Shown: in pieces, positions 38,790 through 51,860 of the stretch
Layout of the letters: each line of letters begins with the position of its first letter
Position numbering within the stretch: the first letter of the stretch is position 1
NCBI RefSeq assembly: GCF_964355755.1
Contig: NC_092676.1
Coordinates: forward strand, 13,128,288 to 13,192,287
Reading direction: 5' to 3'
Length of the DNA: 64,000 nucleotides
Source: Antedon mediterranea
Taxonomy: Eukaryota > Echinodermata > Crinoidea > Comatulida > Antedonidae
Program-made: the position numbers and the translations under genes
Notes under the pieces: model-generated
What the model was told of the DNA's origin: nothing
Seen by the model: only the letters and a program-made list of their open reading frames with translations
The model's database searches: none

Positions 38790-39886
38790 GTTTTAGACCA
38801 TTTTGTGCATTTCGAAAAAATTTGTTAACATAAAAAGACCAAAGTGTTTAGAATATCTCCAAATCGCATTTGGAGACGTTTTAGACCATTTTGTGCATTT
38901 CGATGAAACTTGGTTACACAAAAACATCAAAGTGCTTAAAATCACATTTGAAACCGTTTTAGAGCATTTTGAGCATTTCGATAAAACTTTTCACACAAAA
39001 ACATCAAAGTGTACAAAATAGCTTCAAATCACATTTGAAACCGTTTTAGACCATTTTGAGCATTTCGATAAAACTTTTCACACAAAAACATCAAAGTGTA
39101 CAAAATAGCTTCAAATCGCATTTGGAGACGTTTTAGACCATTTTGTGCATTTCGATGAAACTTGGTTACACAAAAACATCAAAGTGCTTAAAATCACATT
39201 TGAAACCGTTTTAGAGCATTTTTAGCATTTCGATAATACTTTTCACACAAAAACATCAAAGTGTACAAAATAGCTTCAAATCGCATTTGGAGACGTTTTA
39301 GACCATTTTGTGCATTTCGATGAAACTTGGTAACACAAAAACATCAAAGTGCTTAAAATCACATTTGAAACCGTTTTAGACCATTTTGAGCATTTCGATA
39401 AAACTGTTCACACAAAAAAATCAAAGTGCACAAAATAGCTTCAAATCGCATTTGGGGACGTTTTAGACTATTTTGTGCATTTCGAAAAAATTTGTTAACA
39501 TAAAAAGACCAAAGTGTTTAGAATATCTCCAAATCGCATTTGGAGACGTTTTAAACCATTTTGTGCATTTCGATGGAACTTGGTTACACAAAAACATCAA
39601 AGTGCTTAAAATCACATTTAAAACCGTTTTAGAGCATTTTTAGCATTTCGATAAAACATTTCACACAAAAACATCAAAGTGCACAAAATAGCTTCAAATC
39701 GCATTTAGAGATGTTTTAGACCATTTTGTGCATTTCGATAAAACTTTTCACACAAAAACATCAAATTGCACAAAATAGCTTAATACCGTGTTTGAAATCA
39801 TTTTAAACCATTTTGAGCATGTCGATAAAACTTTTCACACAAAAACATCAAAGTGCACAGAATTTCTTCAAATCGCATTTAGAAAC
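38790..39886 (+). repeat. 1,261-bp tandem duplication, copy 2 (1,097 bp)
   Basis: This copy lacks 164 bp that copy 1 has near 38450-38620. That is the sum of one 78-bp type II and one 86-bp monomer, so exactly two monomers are missing. It ends as block D (CAGAATTTC near 39861). Confidence 0.82.
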
Positions 39887-40062
39887 GTTTTAGACCATTT
39901 TGTGCATTTCGAAAAAATTTGTTAACATAAAAAGACCAAAGTGTTTAGAATATCTCCAAATCGCATTTGGAGACGTTTTAGACCATTTTGTGCATTTCGA
40001 AAAAATTTGTTAACATAAAAAGACCAAAGTGTTTAGAATATCTCCAAATCGCATTTGGAGAC
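39887..40062 (+). repeat. Tandem duplication of one 88-bp type III monomer
   Basis: Identical type III monomers lie at 39887-39974 and 39975-40062. The homologous block D copy has only one (25550). I did not see another place where two type III monomers adjoin. Confidence 0.9.
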
Positions 40063-42087
40063 GTTTTAGACCATTTTGTGCATTTCGATGAAACTTGGTT
40101 ACACAAAAACATCAAAGTGCTTAAAATCACATTTGAAACCGTTTTAGAGCATTTTGAGCATTTCGATAAAACTTTTCACACAAAAACATCAAAGTGTACA
40201 AAATAGCTTCAAATCACATTTGAAACCGTTTTAGACCATTTTGAGCATTTCGATAAAACTTTTCACACAAAAACATCAAAGTGTACAAAATAGCTTCAAA
40301 TCGCATTTGGAGACGTTTTAGACCATTTTGTGCATTTCGATGAAACTTGGTTACACAAAAACATCAAAGTGCTTAAAATCACATTTGAAACCGTTTTAGA
40401 GCATTTTTAGCATTTCGATAATACTTTTCACACAAAAACATCAAAGTGTACAAAATAGCTTCAAATCGCATTTGGAGACGTTTTAGACCATTTTGTGCAT
40501 TTCGATGAAACTTGGTTACACAAAAACATCAAAGTGCTTAAAATCACATTTGAAACCGTTTTAGACCATTTTGAGCATTTCGATAAAACTTTTCAGACAA
40601 AAAAATCAAAGTGCACAAAATAGCTTCAAATCGCATTTGGGGACGTTTTAGACTATTTTGTGCATTTCGAAAAAATTTGTTAACATAAAAAGACCAAAGT
40701 GTTTAGAATATCTCCAAATCGCATTTGGAGACGTTTTAAACCATTTTGTGCATTTCGATGGAACTTGGTTACACAAAAACATCAAAGTGCTTAAAATCAC
40801 ATTTAAAACCGTTTTAGAGCATTTTTAGCATTTCGATAAAACTTTTCACACAAAAACATCAAAGTGTACAAAATAGCTTCAAATCGCATTTAGAGAGGTT
40901 TTAGACCATTTTGTGCATTTCGATAAAACTTTTCACACAAAAACATCAAAGTGTACAAAATAGCTTCAAATTGCATTTAGAGACGTTTTAGACCATTTTG
41001 TGCATTTCGATAAAACTTTTCACACAAAAACATCAAATTGCACAAAATCGTTTTAAACCATTTTAAATCGTTTTAAACCATTTTGAGCATGTCGATAAAA
41101 CTTTTCACAAAAAACATCAAAGTGCACAGAATAGCTTCAAATTGAATTTGGAGACGTTTTAGAGCATTTTTTGCATTTCGATAAAATGTGTTAACATAAA
41201 AAGACCAAAGTGTTTAGAATATCTTCAAATCACATTTGGAGACATTTTAGACCATTTTTTGCATTTCGATGAAACTTGGTTACACAAAAACATCAAAGTG
41301 CTTAAAATCACATTTGAAACCGTTTTAGAGCATTTTGAGCATTTCGATAAAACTTTTCACACAAAAACATTAAAGTGTACAAAATAGCTTCAAATCGCAT
41401 TTAGAGACGTTTTAGACCATTTTGTGCATTTCGAAAAAATTTGTTAACATAAAAAGACCAAAGTGTTTAGAATATCTCCAAATCGCATTTGGAGACGTTT
41501 TAGACCATTTTGTGCATTTCGATGAAACTTGGTTACACAAAAACATCAAAGTGCTTAAAATCACATTTGAAAGCGTTTTAGAGCATTTTTAGCATTTCGA
41601 TAATACTTTTCACACAAAAACATCAAAGTGTACAAAATAGCTTCAAATCGCATTTGGAGACGTTTTAGACCATTTTGTGCATTTCGATGAAACTTGGTTA
41701 CACAAAAACATCAAAGTGCTTAAAATCACATTTAAAACAGTTTTAGAGCATTTTGAGCATTTCGATAAAACTTTTCACACAAAAACATCAAAGTGTACAA
41801 AATAGCTTCAAATCGCATTTAAAGAGGTTTTAGACCATTTTGTGCATTTCGATAAAACTTTTCACACAAAAACATCAAAGTGTACAAAATAGCTTCAAAT
41901 CGCATTTAGAGACGTTTTAGACCATCTTGTGCATTTCGATAAAACTTTTCACACAAAAACATAAAATTGCACAAAATAGCTTAATATCGTGTTTGAAAAC
42001 GTTTTAAACCATTTTGAGCATGTCGATAAAACTTTTCACACAAAAATATCAAAGTGCACAGAATATCTTCAAATCGCATTTAGAGAC
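40063..42087 (+). repeat. Block D, copy 2, and joint to the 14-kb-like segment
   Basis: It follows block D copy 1 at offset 14,425, including the block C core at 41046. It lacks the private changes of the other core (GAGAATG and CACTAAAAAC). From about 41470 it matches 14240-14840. ACATTAAAG near 41369 and ACATAAAATTG near 41960 are private. No gene is present. Confidence 0.8.
41046..41085 (+). repeat. Block C marker: 20-bp microduplication (copy 7)
   Basis: This has the same 2 x 20 bp structure, 14,425 bp from copy 6. Confidence 0.88.
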
Positions 42088-43937
42088 GTTTTAGACCATT
42101 TTGTGCATTTCGAAAAAATTTGTTAACATAAAAAGACCAAAGTGTTTAGATTATCTCCAAATCGCATTTGGAGACGTTTTAGACCATTTTGTGTTTTTCG
42201 AAAAAACTTTTCACACAAAAACATCAAAGTGTACAAAATTGCTTCAAATCGCATTTAGAGAGGTTTTAGACCATTTTGTGCATTTCGATAAAACTTTTCA
42301 CACAAAAACATCAAAGTGCACAGAATATCTTAATACCGTGTCTGAAATCGTTTTAAACCATTTTGAGCATGTCGATAAAACTTTTCACACAAAAACATCA
42401 AAGTGCACAGAATATCTTCAAATCGCATTTAGAGACGTTTTAGACCATTTTGTGCATTTCGAAAAAATTTGTTAAGATAAAAAGACCAAAGTGTTTAGAA
42501 TATCTCCAAATCGCATTTGGAGACGTTTTAGACCATTTTGTGCATTTCGATGAAACTTGGTTACACAAAAACATCAAAGTGCTTAAAATCACATTTGAAA
42601 CCGTTTTAGAGCATTTTGAGCATTTCGATAAAACTTTTCACACAAAAACATCAAAGTGTACAAAATAGCTTCAAATCACATTTGAAACCGTTTTAGACCA
42701 TTTTGAGCATTTCGATAAAACTTTTCACACAAAAACATCAAAGTGTACAGAATAGCTTCAAATCGCATTTGGAGACGTTTTAGACCATTTTGTGCATTTC
42801 GATGAAACTTGGTTACACAAAAACATCAAAGTGCTTAAAATCACATTTGAAACCGTTTTAGAGCATTTTTAACATTTCGATAATACTTTTCACACAAAAA
42901 CATCAAATTGCACAAAATAGCTTCAAATCACATTTGGAGACGTTTTAGACCATTTTGTGCATTTCGATGAAACTTGGTTACACAAAAACATCAAAGTGCT
43001 TAAAATCACATTTGAAACCGTTTTAGAGCATTTTGAGCATTTCGATAAAACTTTTCACACAAAAAAATCAAACTGCACAAAATAGCTTCAAATCGTATTT
43101 GGAGAGGTTTTAGACCATTTTGTGCATTTCGATAAAACTTTTCACACAAAAACATCAAAGTGTACAAAATAGCTTCAAATCGCATTTAGAGACGTTTTAG
43201 ACCATTTTGTGCATTTCGATAAAACTTTTCACACAAAAACATCAAATTGCACAAAATAGCTTAATATCGTGTTTGAAAACGTTTTAAACCATTTTGAGCA
43301 TGTCGATAAAACTTTTCACAAAAAAATATCAAAGTGCACAGAATATCTTCAAATCGCATTTAGAGACGTTTTAGACCATTTTGTGCATTTCGATGAAACT
43401 TGGTTACACAAAAACATCAAAGTGCTTAAAATCACATTTAAAACCGTTTTAGAGCGTTTTGAGCATTTCGATAAACTTTTTACACAAAAACATCAAAGTG
43501 CACAAAATAGCTTCAAATCGCATTTAGAGATGTTTTAGACCATTTTGTGCATTTCGATAAAACTTTTCACACAAAAACATCAAATTGCACAAAATAGCTT
43601 AATACCGTGTTTGAAATCATTTTAAACCATTTTGAGCATGTCGATAAAACTTTTCACACAAAAACATCAAAGTGCACAGAATATCTTCAAATCGCATTTA
43701 GAGACGTTTTAGACCATTTTGTGCATTTCGAAAAAATTTGTTAACATAAAAAGACCAAAGTGTTTAGAATATCTCCAAATCGCATTTGGAGACGTTTTAG
43801 ACCATTTTGTGCATTTCGATGAAACTTGGTTACACAAAAACATCAAAGTGCTTAAAATCACATTTGAAACCGTTTTAGAGCATTTTGAGCATTTCGATAA
43901 AACTTTTCACACAAAAACATCAAAGTGTACAAAATAG
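42088..43937 (+). repeat. Block E, copy 1
   Basis: It is collinear with 61969-63818 at a constant offset of 19,881 bp. Anchors at 42088, 42437, 43269 and 43706 all have partners at that offset. Shared rare variants are AAATCAAACTGCAC (43067) and the TTTTTAACATTTCGATAATAC monomer near 42866 followed by CAAATTGCAC. GTTAAG near 42473 is private. The pair diverges after 43937, where this copy enters block C. Confidence 0.87.
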
Positions 43938-44036
43938 CTTCAAATCGCATTTAGAGACGTTTTAGACCATTTTTTGCATTTCGATGAAACTTGGTTACAC
44001 AAAAACATCAAAGTGCTTAAAATCACATTTAAAACC

Positions 44037-46495
44037 GTTTTAGAGCATTTTTAGCATTTCGATAAAACTTTTCACACAAAAACATCAAAGTGTACAAAAT
44101 AGCTTCAAATCGCATTTAGAGAGGTTTTAGAAAATTTTGTGCATTTCGATAAAACTTCTCACACAAAAACATCAAAGTGTACAAAATAGCTTCAAATTGC
44201 ATTTAGAGACGTTTTAGACCATTTTGTGCATTTCGATAAAACTTTTCACACAAAAACATCAAATTGCACAAAATCGTTTTAAACCATTTTAAATCGTTTT
44301 AAACCATTTTGAGCATTTCGATAAAACTTTTCACAAAAAACATCAAAGTGTTTAGAATATCTTCAAATCACATTTGGAGACGTTTTAGACCATTTTTTGC
44401 ATTTCGATGAAACTTGGTTACACAAAAACATCAAAGTGCTTAAAATCACATTTGAAACCGTTTTAGAGCATTTTGAGCATTTCGATAAAACTTTTCACAC
44501 AAAAACATCAAAGTGTACAAAATAGCTTCAAATCGCATTTAGAGACGTTTTAGACCATTTTGTGCATTTCGAAAAAATTTGTTAACATAAAAAGACCAAA
44601 GTGTTTAGAATATCTCCAAATCGCATTTGGAGACGTTTTAGACCATTTTGTGCATTTCGATGAAACTTGGTTACACAAAAACATCAAAGTGCTTAAAATC
44701 ACATTTGAAACCGTTTTAGAGCATTTTTAGCATTTCGATAATACTTTTCACACAAAAACATCAAAGTGTACAAAATAGCTTCAAATCGCATTTGGAGACG
44801 TTTTAGACCATTTTGTGCATTTCGATGAAACTTGGTTACACAAAAACATCAAAGTGCTTAAAATCACATTTGAAACCGTTTTAGACCATTTTGAGCATTT
44901 CGATAAAACTTTTCACACAAAAAAATCAAAGTGCACAAAATAGCTTCAAATCGCATTTGGAGACGTTTTAGACTATTTTGTGCATTTTGAAAAAATTTGT
45001 TAACATAAAAAGACCAAAGTGTTTAGAATATCTCCAAATCGCATTTGGAGACGTTTTAAACCATTTTGTGCATTTCGATGGAACTTGGTTACACAAAAAC
45101 ATCAAAGTGCTTAAAATCACATTTAAAACCGTTTTAGAGCATTTTGAGCATTTCGATAAAACTTTTCACACAAAAACATCAAAGTGTACAAAATAGCTTC
45201 AAATCGCATTTAGAGAGGTTTTAGACCATTTTGTGCATTTCGATAAAACTTTTCACACAAAAACATCAAAGTGTACAAAATAGCTTCAAATCGCATTTAG
45301 AGACGTTTTAGACCATTTTGTGCATTTCGATAAAACTTTTCACACAAAAACATCAAATTGCACAAAATAGCTTAATACCGTGTTTGAAATCGTTTTAAAC
45401 CATTTTGAGCATGTCGATAAAACTTTTCACAAAAAAACATCAAAGTGCACAGAATAGCTTCAAATCGCATTTGGAGACGTTTTAAACCATTTTGAGCATT
45501 TCGATAAAACTTTTCACACAAAAACATCAAAGTGTACAAAATAGCTTCAAATCGCATTTAGAGAGGTTTTAGACCATTTTGTGCATTTCGATAAAACTTT
45601 TCACACAAAAACATCAAATTGCACAAAATAGCTTAATATCGTGTTTGAAAACGTTTTAAACCATTTTGAGCATGTCGATAAAACTTTTCACACAAAAATA
45701 TCAAAGCGCACAGAATATCTTCAAATCGCATTTAGAGACGTTTTAGACCATTTTGTGCATTTCGAAAAAATTTGTTAACATAAAAAGACCAAAGTGTTTA
45801 GAATATCTCCAAATCGCATTTGGAGACGTTTTAGACCATTTTGTGCATTTCGATGAAACTTGGTTACACAAAAACATCAAAGTGCTTAAAATCACATTTA
45901 AAACCGTTTTAGAGCGTTTTGAGCATTTCGATAAACTTTTCACACAAAAACATCAAAGTGCACAAAATAGCTTCAAATCGCATTTAGAGATGTTTTAGAC
46001 CATTTTGTGCATTTCGATAAAACTTTTCACACAAAAACATCAAATTGCACAAAATAGCTTAATACCGTGTTTGAAATCGTTTTAAACCATTTTGAGCATG
46101 TCGATAAAACTTTTCACACAAAAACATCAAAGTGTACAAAATAGCTTCAAATCGCATTTAGAGAGGTTTTAGACCATTTTGTGCATTTCGATAAAACTTT
46201 TCACACAAAAACATCAAAGTGTACAAAATAGCTTCAAATCGCATTTGGAGACGTTTTAGACCATTTTGTGCATTTCGATGAAACTTGGTAACACAAAAAC
46301 ATCAAAGTGCTTAAAATTACATTTGAAAGCGTTTTAGAGCATTTTGAGCATTTCGATAATACTTTTCACACAAAAACATCAAAGTGTACAAAATAGCTTC
46401 AAATCGCATTTGGAGACGTTTTAGACCATTTTGTGCATTTCGATGAAACTTGGTTACACAAAAACATCAAAGTGCTTAAAATCACATTTGAAACC
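44037..46495 (+). repeat. 2,459-bp tandem duplication, copy 1
   Basis: It contains a block C core (44272) and a block B copy (about 44965-46495). All anchors recur 2,459 bp later, including the private GTTTTAGAAAATTTTG (44125 and 46584). One difference was noticed: A at 46290 (GGTAACAC) against T at 48749. Confidence 0.92.
44272..44311 (+). repeat. Block C marker: 20-bp microduplication (copy 8)
   Basis: This has the same structure and is followed by the shortened CAAAGTGTTTAGAATATC junction near 44343. Confidence 0.88.
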
Positions 46496-48954
46496 GTTTT
46501 AGAGCATTTTTAGCATTTCGATAAAACTTTTCACACAAAAACATCAAAGTGTACAAAATAGCTTCAAATCGCATTTAGAGAGGTTTTAGAAAATTTTGTG
46601 CATTTCGATAAAACTTCTCACACAAAAACATCAAAGTGTACAAAATAGCTTCAAATTGCATTTAGAGACGTTTTAGACCATTTTGTGCATTTCGATAAAA
46701 CTTTTCACACAAAAACATCAAATTGCACAAAATCGTTTTAAACCATTTTAAATCGTTTTAAACCATTTTGAGCATTTCGATAAAACTTTTCACAAAAAAC
46801 ATCAAAGTGTTTAGAATATCTTCAAATCACATTTGGAGACGTTTTAGACCATTTTTTGCATTTCGATGAAACTTGGTTACACAAAAACATCAAAGTGCTT
46901 AAAATCACATTTGAAACCGTTTTAGAGCATTTTGAGCATTTCGATAAAACTTTTCACACAAAAACATCAAAGTGTACAAAATAGCTTCAAATCGCATTTA
47001 GAGACGTTTTAGACCATTTTGTGCATTTCGAAAAAATTTGTTAACATAAAAAGACCAAAGTGTTTAGAATATCTCCAAATCGCATTTGGAGACGTTTTAG
47101 ACCATTTTGTGCATTTCGATGAAACTTGGTTACACAAAAACATCAAAGTGCTTAAAATCACATTTGAAACCGTTTTAGAGCATTTTTAGCATTTCGATAA
47201 TACTTTTCACACAAAAACATCAAAGTGTACAAAATAGCTTCAAATCGCATTTGGAGACGTTTTAGACCATTTTGTGCATTTCGATGAAACTTGGTTACAC
47301 AAAAACATCAAAGTGCTTAAAATCACATTTGAAACCGTTTTAGACCATTTTGAGCATTTCGATAAAACTTTTCACACAAAAAAATCAAAGTGCACAAAAT
47401 AGCTTCAAATCGCATTTGGAGACGTTTTAGACTATTTTGTGCATTTTGAAAAAATTTGTTAACATAAAAAGACCAAAGTGTTTAGAATATCTCCAAATCG
47501 CATTTGGAGACGTTTTAAACCATTTTGTGCATTTCGATGGAACTTGGTTACACAAAAACATCAAAGTGCTTAAAATCACATTTAAAACCGTTTTAGAGCA
47601 TTTTGAGCATTTCGATAAAACTTTTCACACAAAAACATCAAAGTGTACAAAATAGCTTCAAATCGCATTTAGAGAGGTTTTAGACCATTTTGTGCATTTC
47701 GATAAAACTTTTCACACAAAAACATCAAAGTGTACAAAATAGCTTCAAATCGCATTTAGAGACGTTTTAGACCATTTTGTGCATTTCGATAAAACTTTTC
47801 ACACAAAAACATCAAATTGCACAAAATAGCTTAATACCGTGTTTGAAATCGTTTTAAACCATTTTGAGCATGTCGATAAAACTTTTCACAAAAAAACATC
47901 AAAGTGCACAGAATAGCTTCAAATCGCATTTGGAGACGTTTTAAACCATTTTGAGCATTTCGATAAAACTTTTCACACAAAAACATCAAAGTGTACAAAA
48001 TAGCTTCAAATCGCATTTAGAGAGGTTTTAGACCATTTTGTGCATTTCGATAAAACTTTTCACACAAAAACATCAAATTGCACAAAATAGCTTAATATCG
48101 TGTTTGAAAACGTTTTAAACCATTTTGAGCATGTCGATAAAACTTTTCACACAAAAATATCAAAGCGCACAGAATATCTTCAAATCGCATTTAGAGACGT
48201 TTTAGACCATTTTGTGCATTTCGAAAAAATTTGTTAACATAAAAAGACCAAAGTGTTTAGAATATCTCCAAATCGCATTTGGAGACGTTTTAGACCATTT
48301 TGTGCATTTCGATGAAACTTGGTTACACAAAAACATCAAAGTGCTTAAAATCACATTTAAAACCGTTTTAGAGCGTTTTGAGCATTTCGATAAACTTTTC
48401 ACACAAAAACATCAAAGTGCACAAAATAGCTTCAAATCGCATTTAGAGATGTTTTAGACCATTTTGTGCATTTCGATAAAACTTTTCACACAAAAACATC
48501 AAATTGCACAAAATAGCTTAATACCGTGTTTGAAATCGTTTTAAACCATTTTGAGCATGTCGATAAAACTTTTCACACAAAAACATCAAAGTGTACAAAA
48601 TAGCTTCAAATCGCATTTAGAGAGGTTTTAGACCATTTTGTGCATTTCGATAAAACTTTTCACACAAAAACATCAAAGTGTACAAAATAGCTTCAAATCG
48701 CATTTGGAGACGTTTTAGACCATTTTGTGCATTTCGATGAAACTTGGTTACACAAAAACATCAAAGTGCTTAAAATTACATTTGAAAGCGTTTTAGAGCA
48801 TTTTGAGCATTTCGATAATACTTTTCACACAAAAACATCAAAGTGTACAAAATAGCTTCAAATCGCATTTGGAGACGTTTTAGACCATTTTGTGCATTTC
48901 GATGAAACTTGGTTACACAAAAACATCAAAGTGCTTAAAATCACATTTGAAACC
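46496..48954 (+). repeat. 2,459-bp tandem duplication, copy 2
   Basis: This is a near-identical partner of the preceding unit. It follows head-to-tail from the GTTTTAGAGCATTTTTAGC monomer at 46496. At 48955 the sequence continues as GTTTTAGACCATTTTGAGCG and leaves the duplicated unit. Confidence 0.92.
46731..46770 (+). repeat. Block C marker: 20-bp microduplication (copy 9)
   Basis: This lies 2,459 bp from copy 8 and has the same shortened junction near 46802. Confidence 0.88.
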
Positions 48955-49468
48955 GTTTTAGACCATTTTGAGCGTTTCGATAAAACTTTTCACACAAAAA
49001 CATCAAAGTGCACAAAATAGCTTCAAATCGCATTTGGAGACGTTTTAGACTATTTTGTGCATTTCGAAAAAATTTGTTAACATAAAAAGACCAAAGTGTT
49101 TAGAATATCTCCAAATCGCATTTGGAGACGTTTTAAACCATTTTGTGCATTTCGATGGAACTTGGTTACACAAAAACATCAAAGTGCTTAAAATCACATT
49201 TAAAACCGTTTTAGAGCATTTTGAGCATTTCGATAAAACTTTTCACACAAAAACATCAAAGTGTACAAAATAGCTTCAAATCGCATTTAGAGACGTTTTA
49301 GACCATTTTGTGCATTTTGTTAAAACTTTTCACACAAAAACATCAAATTGCACAAAATAGCTTAATATTGTGTTTGAAAACGTTTTAAACCATTTTGAGC
49401 ATGTCGATAAAACTTTTCACACAAAAATATCAAAGTGCCCAGAATATCTTCAAATCGCATTTAGAGAC
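48955..49468 (+). repeat. Block B copy 4, right part (427-bp multimer)
   Basis: It continues collinear with 36666-37179 (offset 12,289) and 58638-59151 (offset 9,683). The type III start at 49042 and the next at 49469 are 427 bp apart. GCATTTTGTTAAAAC near 49314 is shared with 37023, 58996 and 61385. Confidence 0.82.
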
Positions 49469-51860
49469 GTTTTAGACCATTTTGTGCATTTCGAAAAAAT
49501 TTGTTAACATAAAAAGACCAAAGTGTTTAGAATATCTCCAAATCGCATTTGGAGACGTTTTAGACCATTTTGTGTTTTTCGAAAAAACTTTTCACACAAA
49601 AACATCAAAGTGTACAAAATTCCTTCAAATCGCATTTGGAGACGTTTTAGACCATTTTGTGATTTTCGAAAAACTTTTCACACAAAAACATCAAAGTGTA
49701 GAAAATTGCTTCAAATCGCATTTAGAGATGTTTTAGACCATTTTGTGCATTTCGAAAAAATTTGTTAACATAAAAAGACCAAAGTGTTTAGAATATCTCC
49801 AAATCGCATTTGGAGACGTTTTAGACCATTTTGTGCATTTCGATGACACTTGGTTACACAAAAACATCAAAGTGCTTAAAATCACATTTAAAACCGTTTT
49901 AGAGCGTTTTGAGCATTTCGATAAACTTTTCAAACAAAAACATCAAAGTGTACAAAATAGCTTCAAATCGTATTTGGAGACGTTTTAGACCATTTTGTGC
50001 GTTTCGATGAATCTTGGTTACACAAAAACATCAAAGTGCTTAAAATCAAATTTAAAACCGTTTTAGTGCATTTTGAGCATTTCGATAAAACTTTTCACAC
50101 AAAAACATCAAAGTGCACAAAATAACTTCAAATCGCATTTAGAGATGTTTTAGACCATTTTGTGCGTTTCGATAAAACTTTTCACACAAAAACATCAAAT
50201 TGCACAAAATAGCTTAATATCGTGTTTGAAAACGTTTTAGACCATTTTGAGCATGTCGATAAAACTTTTCACACAAAAACATAAAAGTGCACAGAATAGC
50301 TTCAAATCGCATTTGGAGACGTTTTAGACCATTTTGTGCATTTCAAAAAAACTTTTTAACATAAAAACACCAAAGTGCTTAGAATAGCTTCAAATCGCAT
50401 TTGGAGACGTTTTAGACCATTTTGTGCATTTCGATGAAACTTGGTTACACAAAAACATCAAAGTGCTTAAAATCACATTTGAAACCGTTTTAGAGCATTT
50501 TGAGCATTTCGATAAAACTTTTCACACAAAAACATCAAAGTGTACAAAATAGCTTCAAATCACATTTGAAACCGTTTTAGACCATTTTGAGCATTTCGAT
50601 AAAACTTTTCACACAAAAACATCAAAGTGTACAAAATAGCTTCAAATCGCATTTGGAGACGTTTTAGACCATTTTGTGCATTTCGATGAAACTTGGTTAC
50701 ACAAAAACATCAAAGTGCTTAAAATCACATTTGAAACCGTTTTAGACCATTTTGAGCGTTTCGATAAAACTTTTCACACAAATAAATCAGAGTGCACAAA
50801 ATAGCTTCAAATCGCATTTGGAGACGTTTTAGACTATTTTGTGCATTTCGAAAAAATTTGTTAACATAAAAAGACCAAAGTGTTTAGAATATCTCCAAAT
50901 CGCATTTGGAGACGTTTTAAACCATTTTGTGCATTTCGATGGAACTTGGTTACACAAAAACATCAAAGTGCTTAAAATCACATTTAAAACCGTTTTAGAG
51001 CATTTTGAGCATTTCGATAAAACTTTTCACACAAAAACATCAAAGTGTACAAAATAGCTTCAAATCGCATTTAGAGACGTTTTAGACCATTTTGTGCATT
51101 TTGATAAAACTTTTCACACAAAAACATCAAATTGCACAAAATAGCTTAATATTGTGTTTGAAAACGTTTTAAACCATTTTGAGCATGTCGATAAAACTTT
51201 TCACACAAAAATATCAAAGTGCCCAGAATATCTTCAAATCGCATTTAGAGACGTTTTAGACCATTTTGTGCATTTCGAAAAAATTTGTTAACATAAAAAG
51301 ACCAAAGTGTTTAGATTATCTCCAAATCGCATTTGGAGACGTTTTAGACCATTTTGTGTTTTTCGAAAAAACTTTTCACACAAAAACATCAAAGTGTACA
51401 AAATTGCTTCAAATCGCATTTAGAGAGGTTTTAGACCATTTTGTGCATTTCGATAAAACTTTTCACACAAAAACATCAAAGTGCACAGAATATCTTAATA
51501 CCGTGTCTGAAATCGTTTTAAACCATTTTGAGCATGTCGATAAAACTTTTCACACAAAAACATCAAAGAGCACAGAATATCTTCAAATCGCATTTAGAGA
51601 CGTTTTAGACCATTTTGTGCATTTCGAAAAAATTTGTTAACATAAAAAGACCAAAGTGTTTAGAATATCTCCAAATCGCATTTGGAGACGTTTTAGACCA
51701 TTTTGTGCATTTCGATGAAACTTGGTTACACAAAAACATCAAAGTGCTTAAAATCACATTTGAAACCGTTTTAGAGCATTTTGAGCATTTCGATAAAACT
51801 TTTCACACAAAAAAATCAAAGTGCACAAATAGCTTCAAATCGCATTTGGAGAGGTTTTAG
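49469..51860 (+). repeat. Block A, copy 6
   Basis: It is joined to block B at a type III monomer. It is collinear with copy 5 from 49730 (offset 16,884) and with copy 7 from 49469 to about 51010 (offset 5,269). Private changes include TTTCAAAAAAAC near 50342 and AAAGAGCACAG near 51567. It ends in an AAAAAAATC monomer with one A missing (GCACAAATAGC near 51823). Confidence 0.84.
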
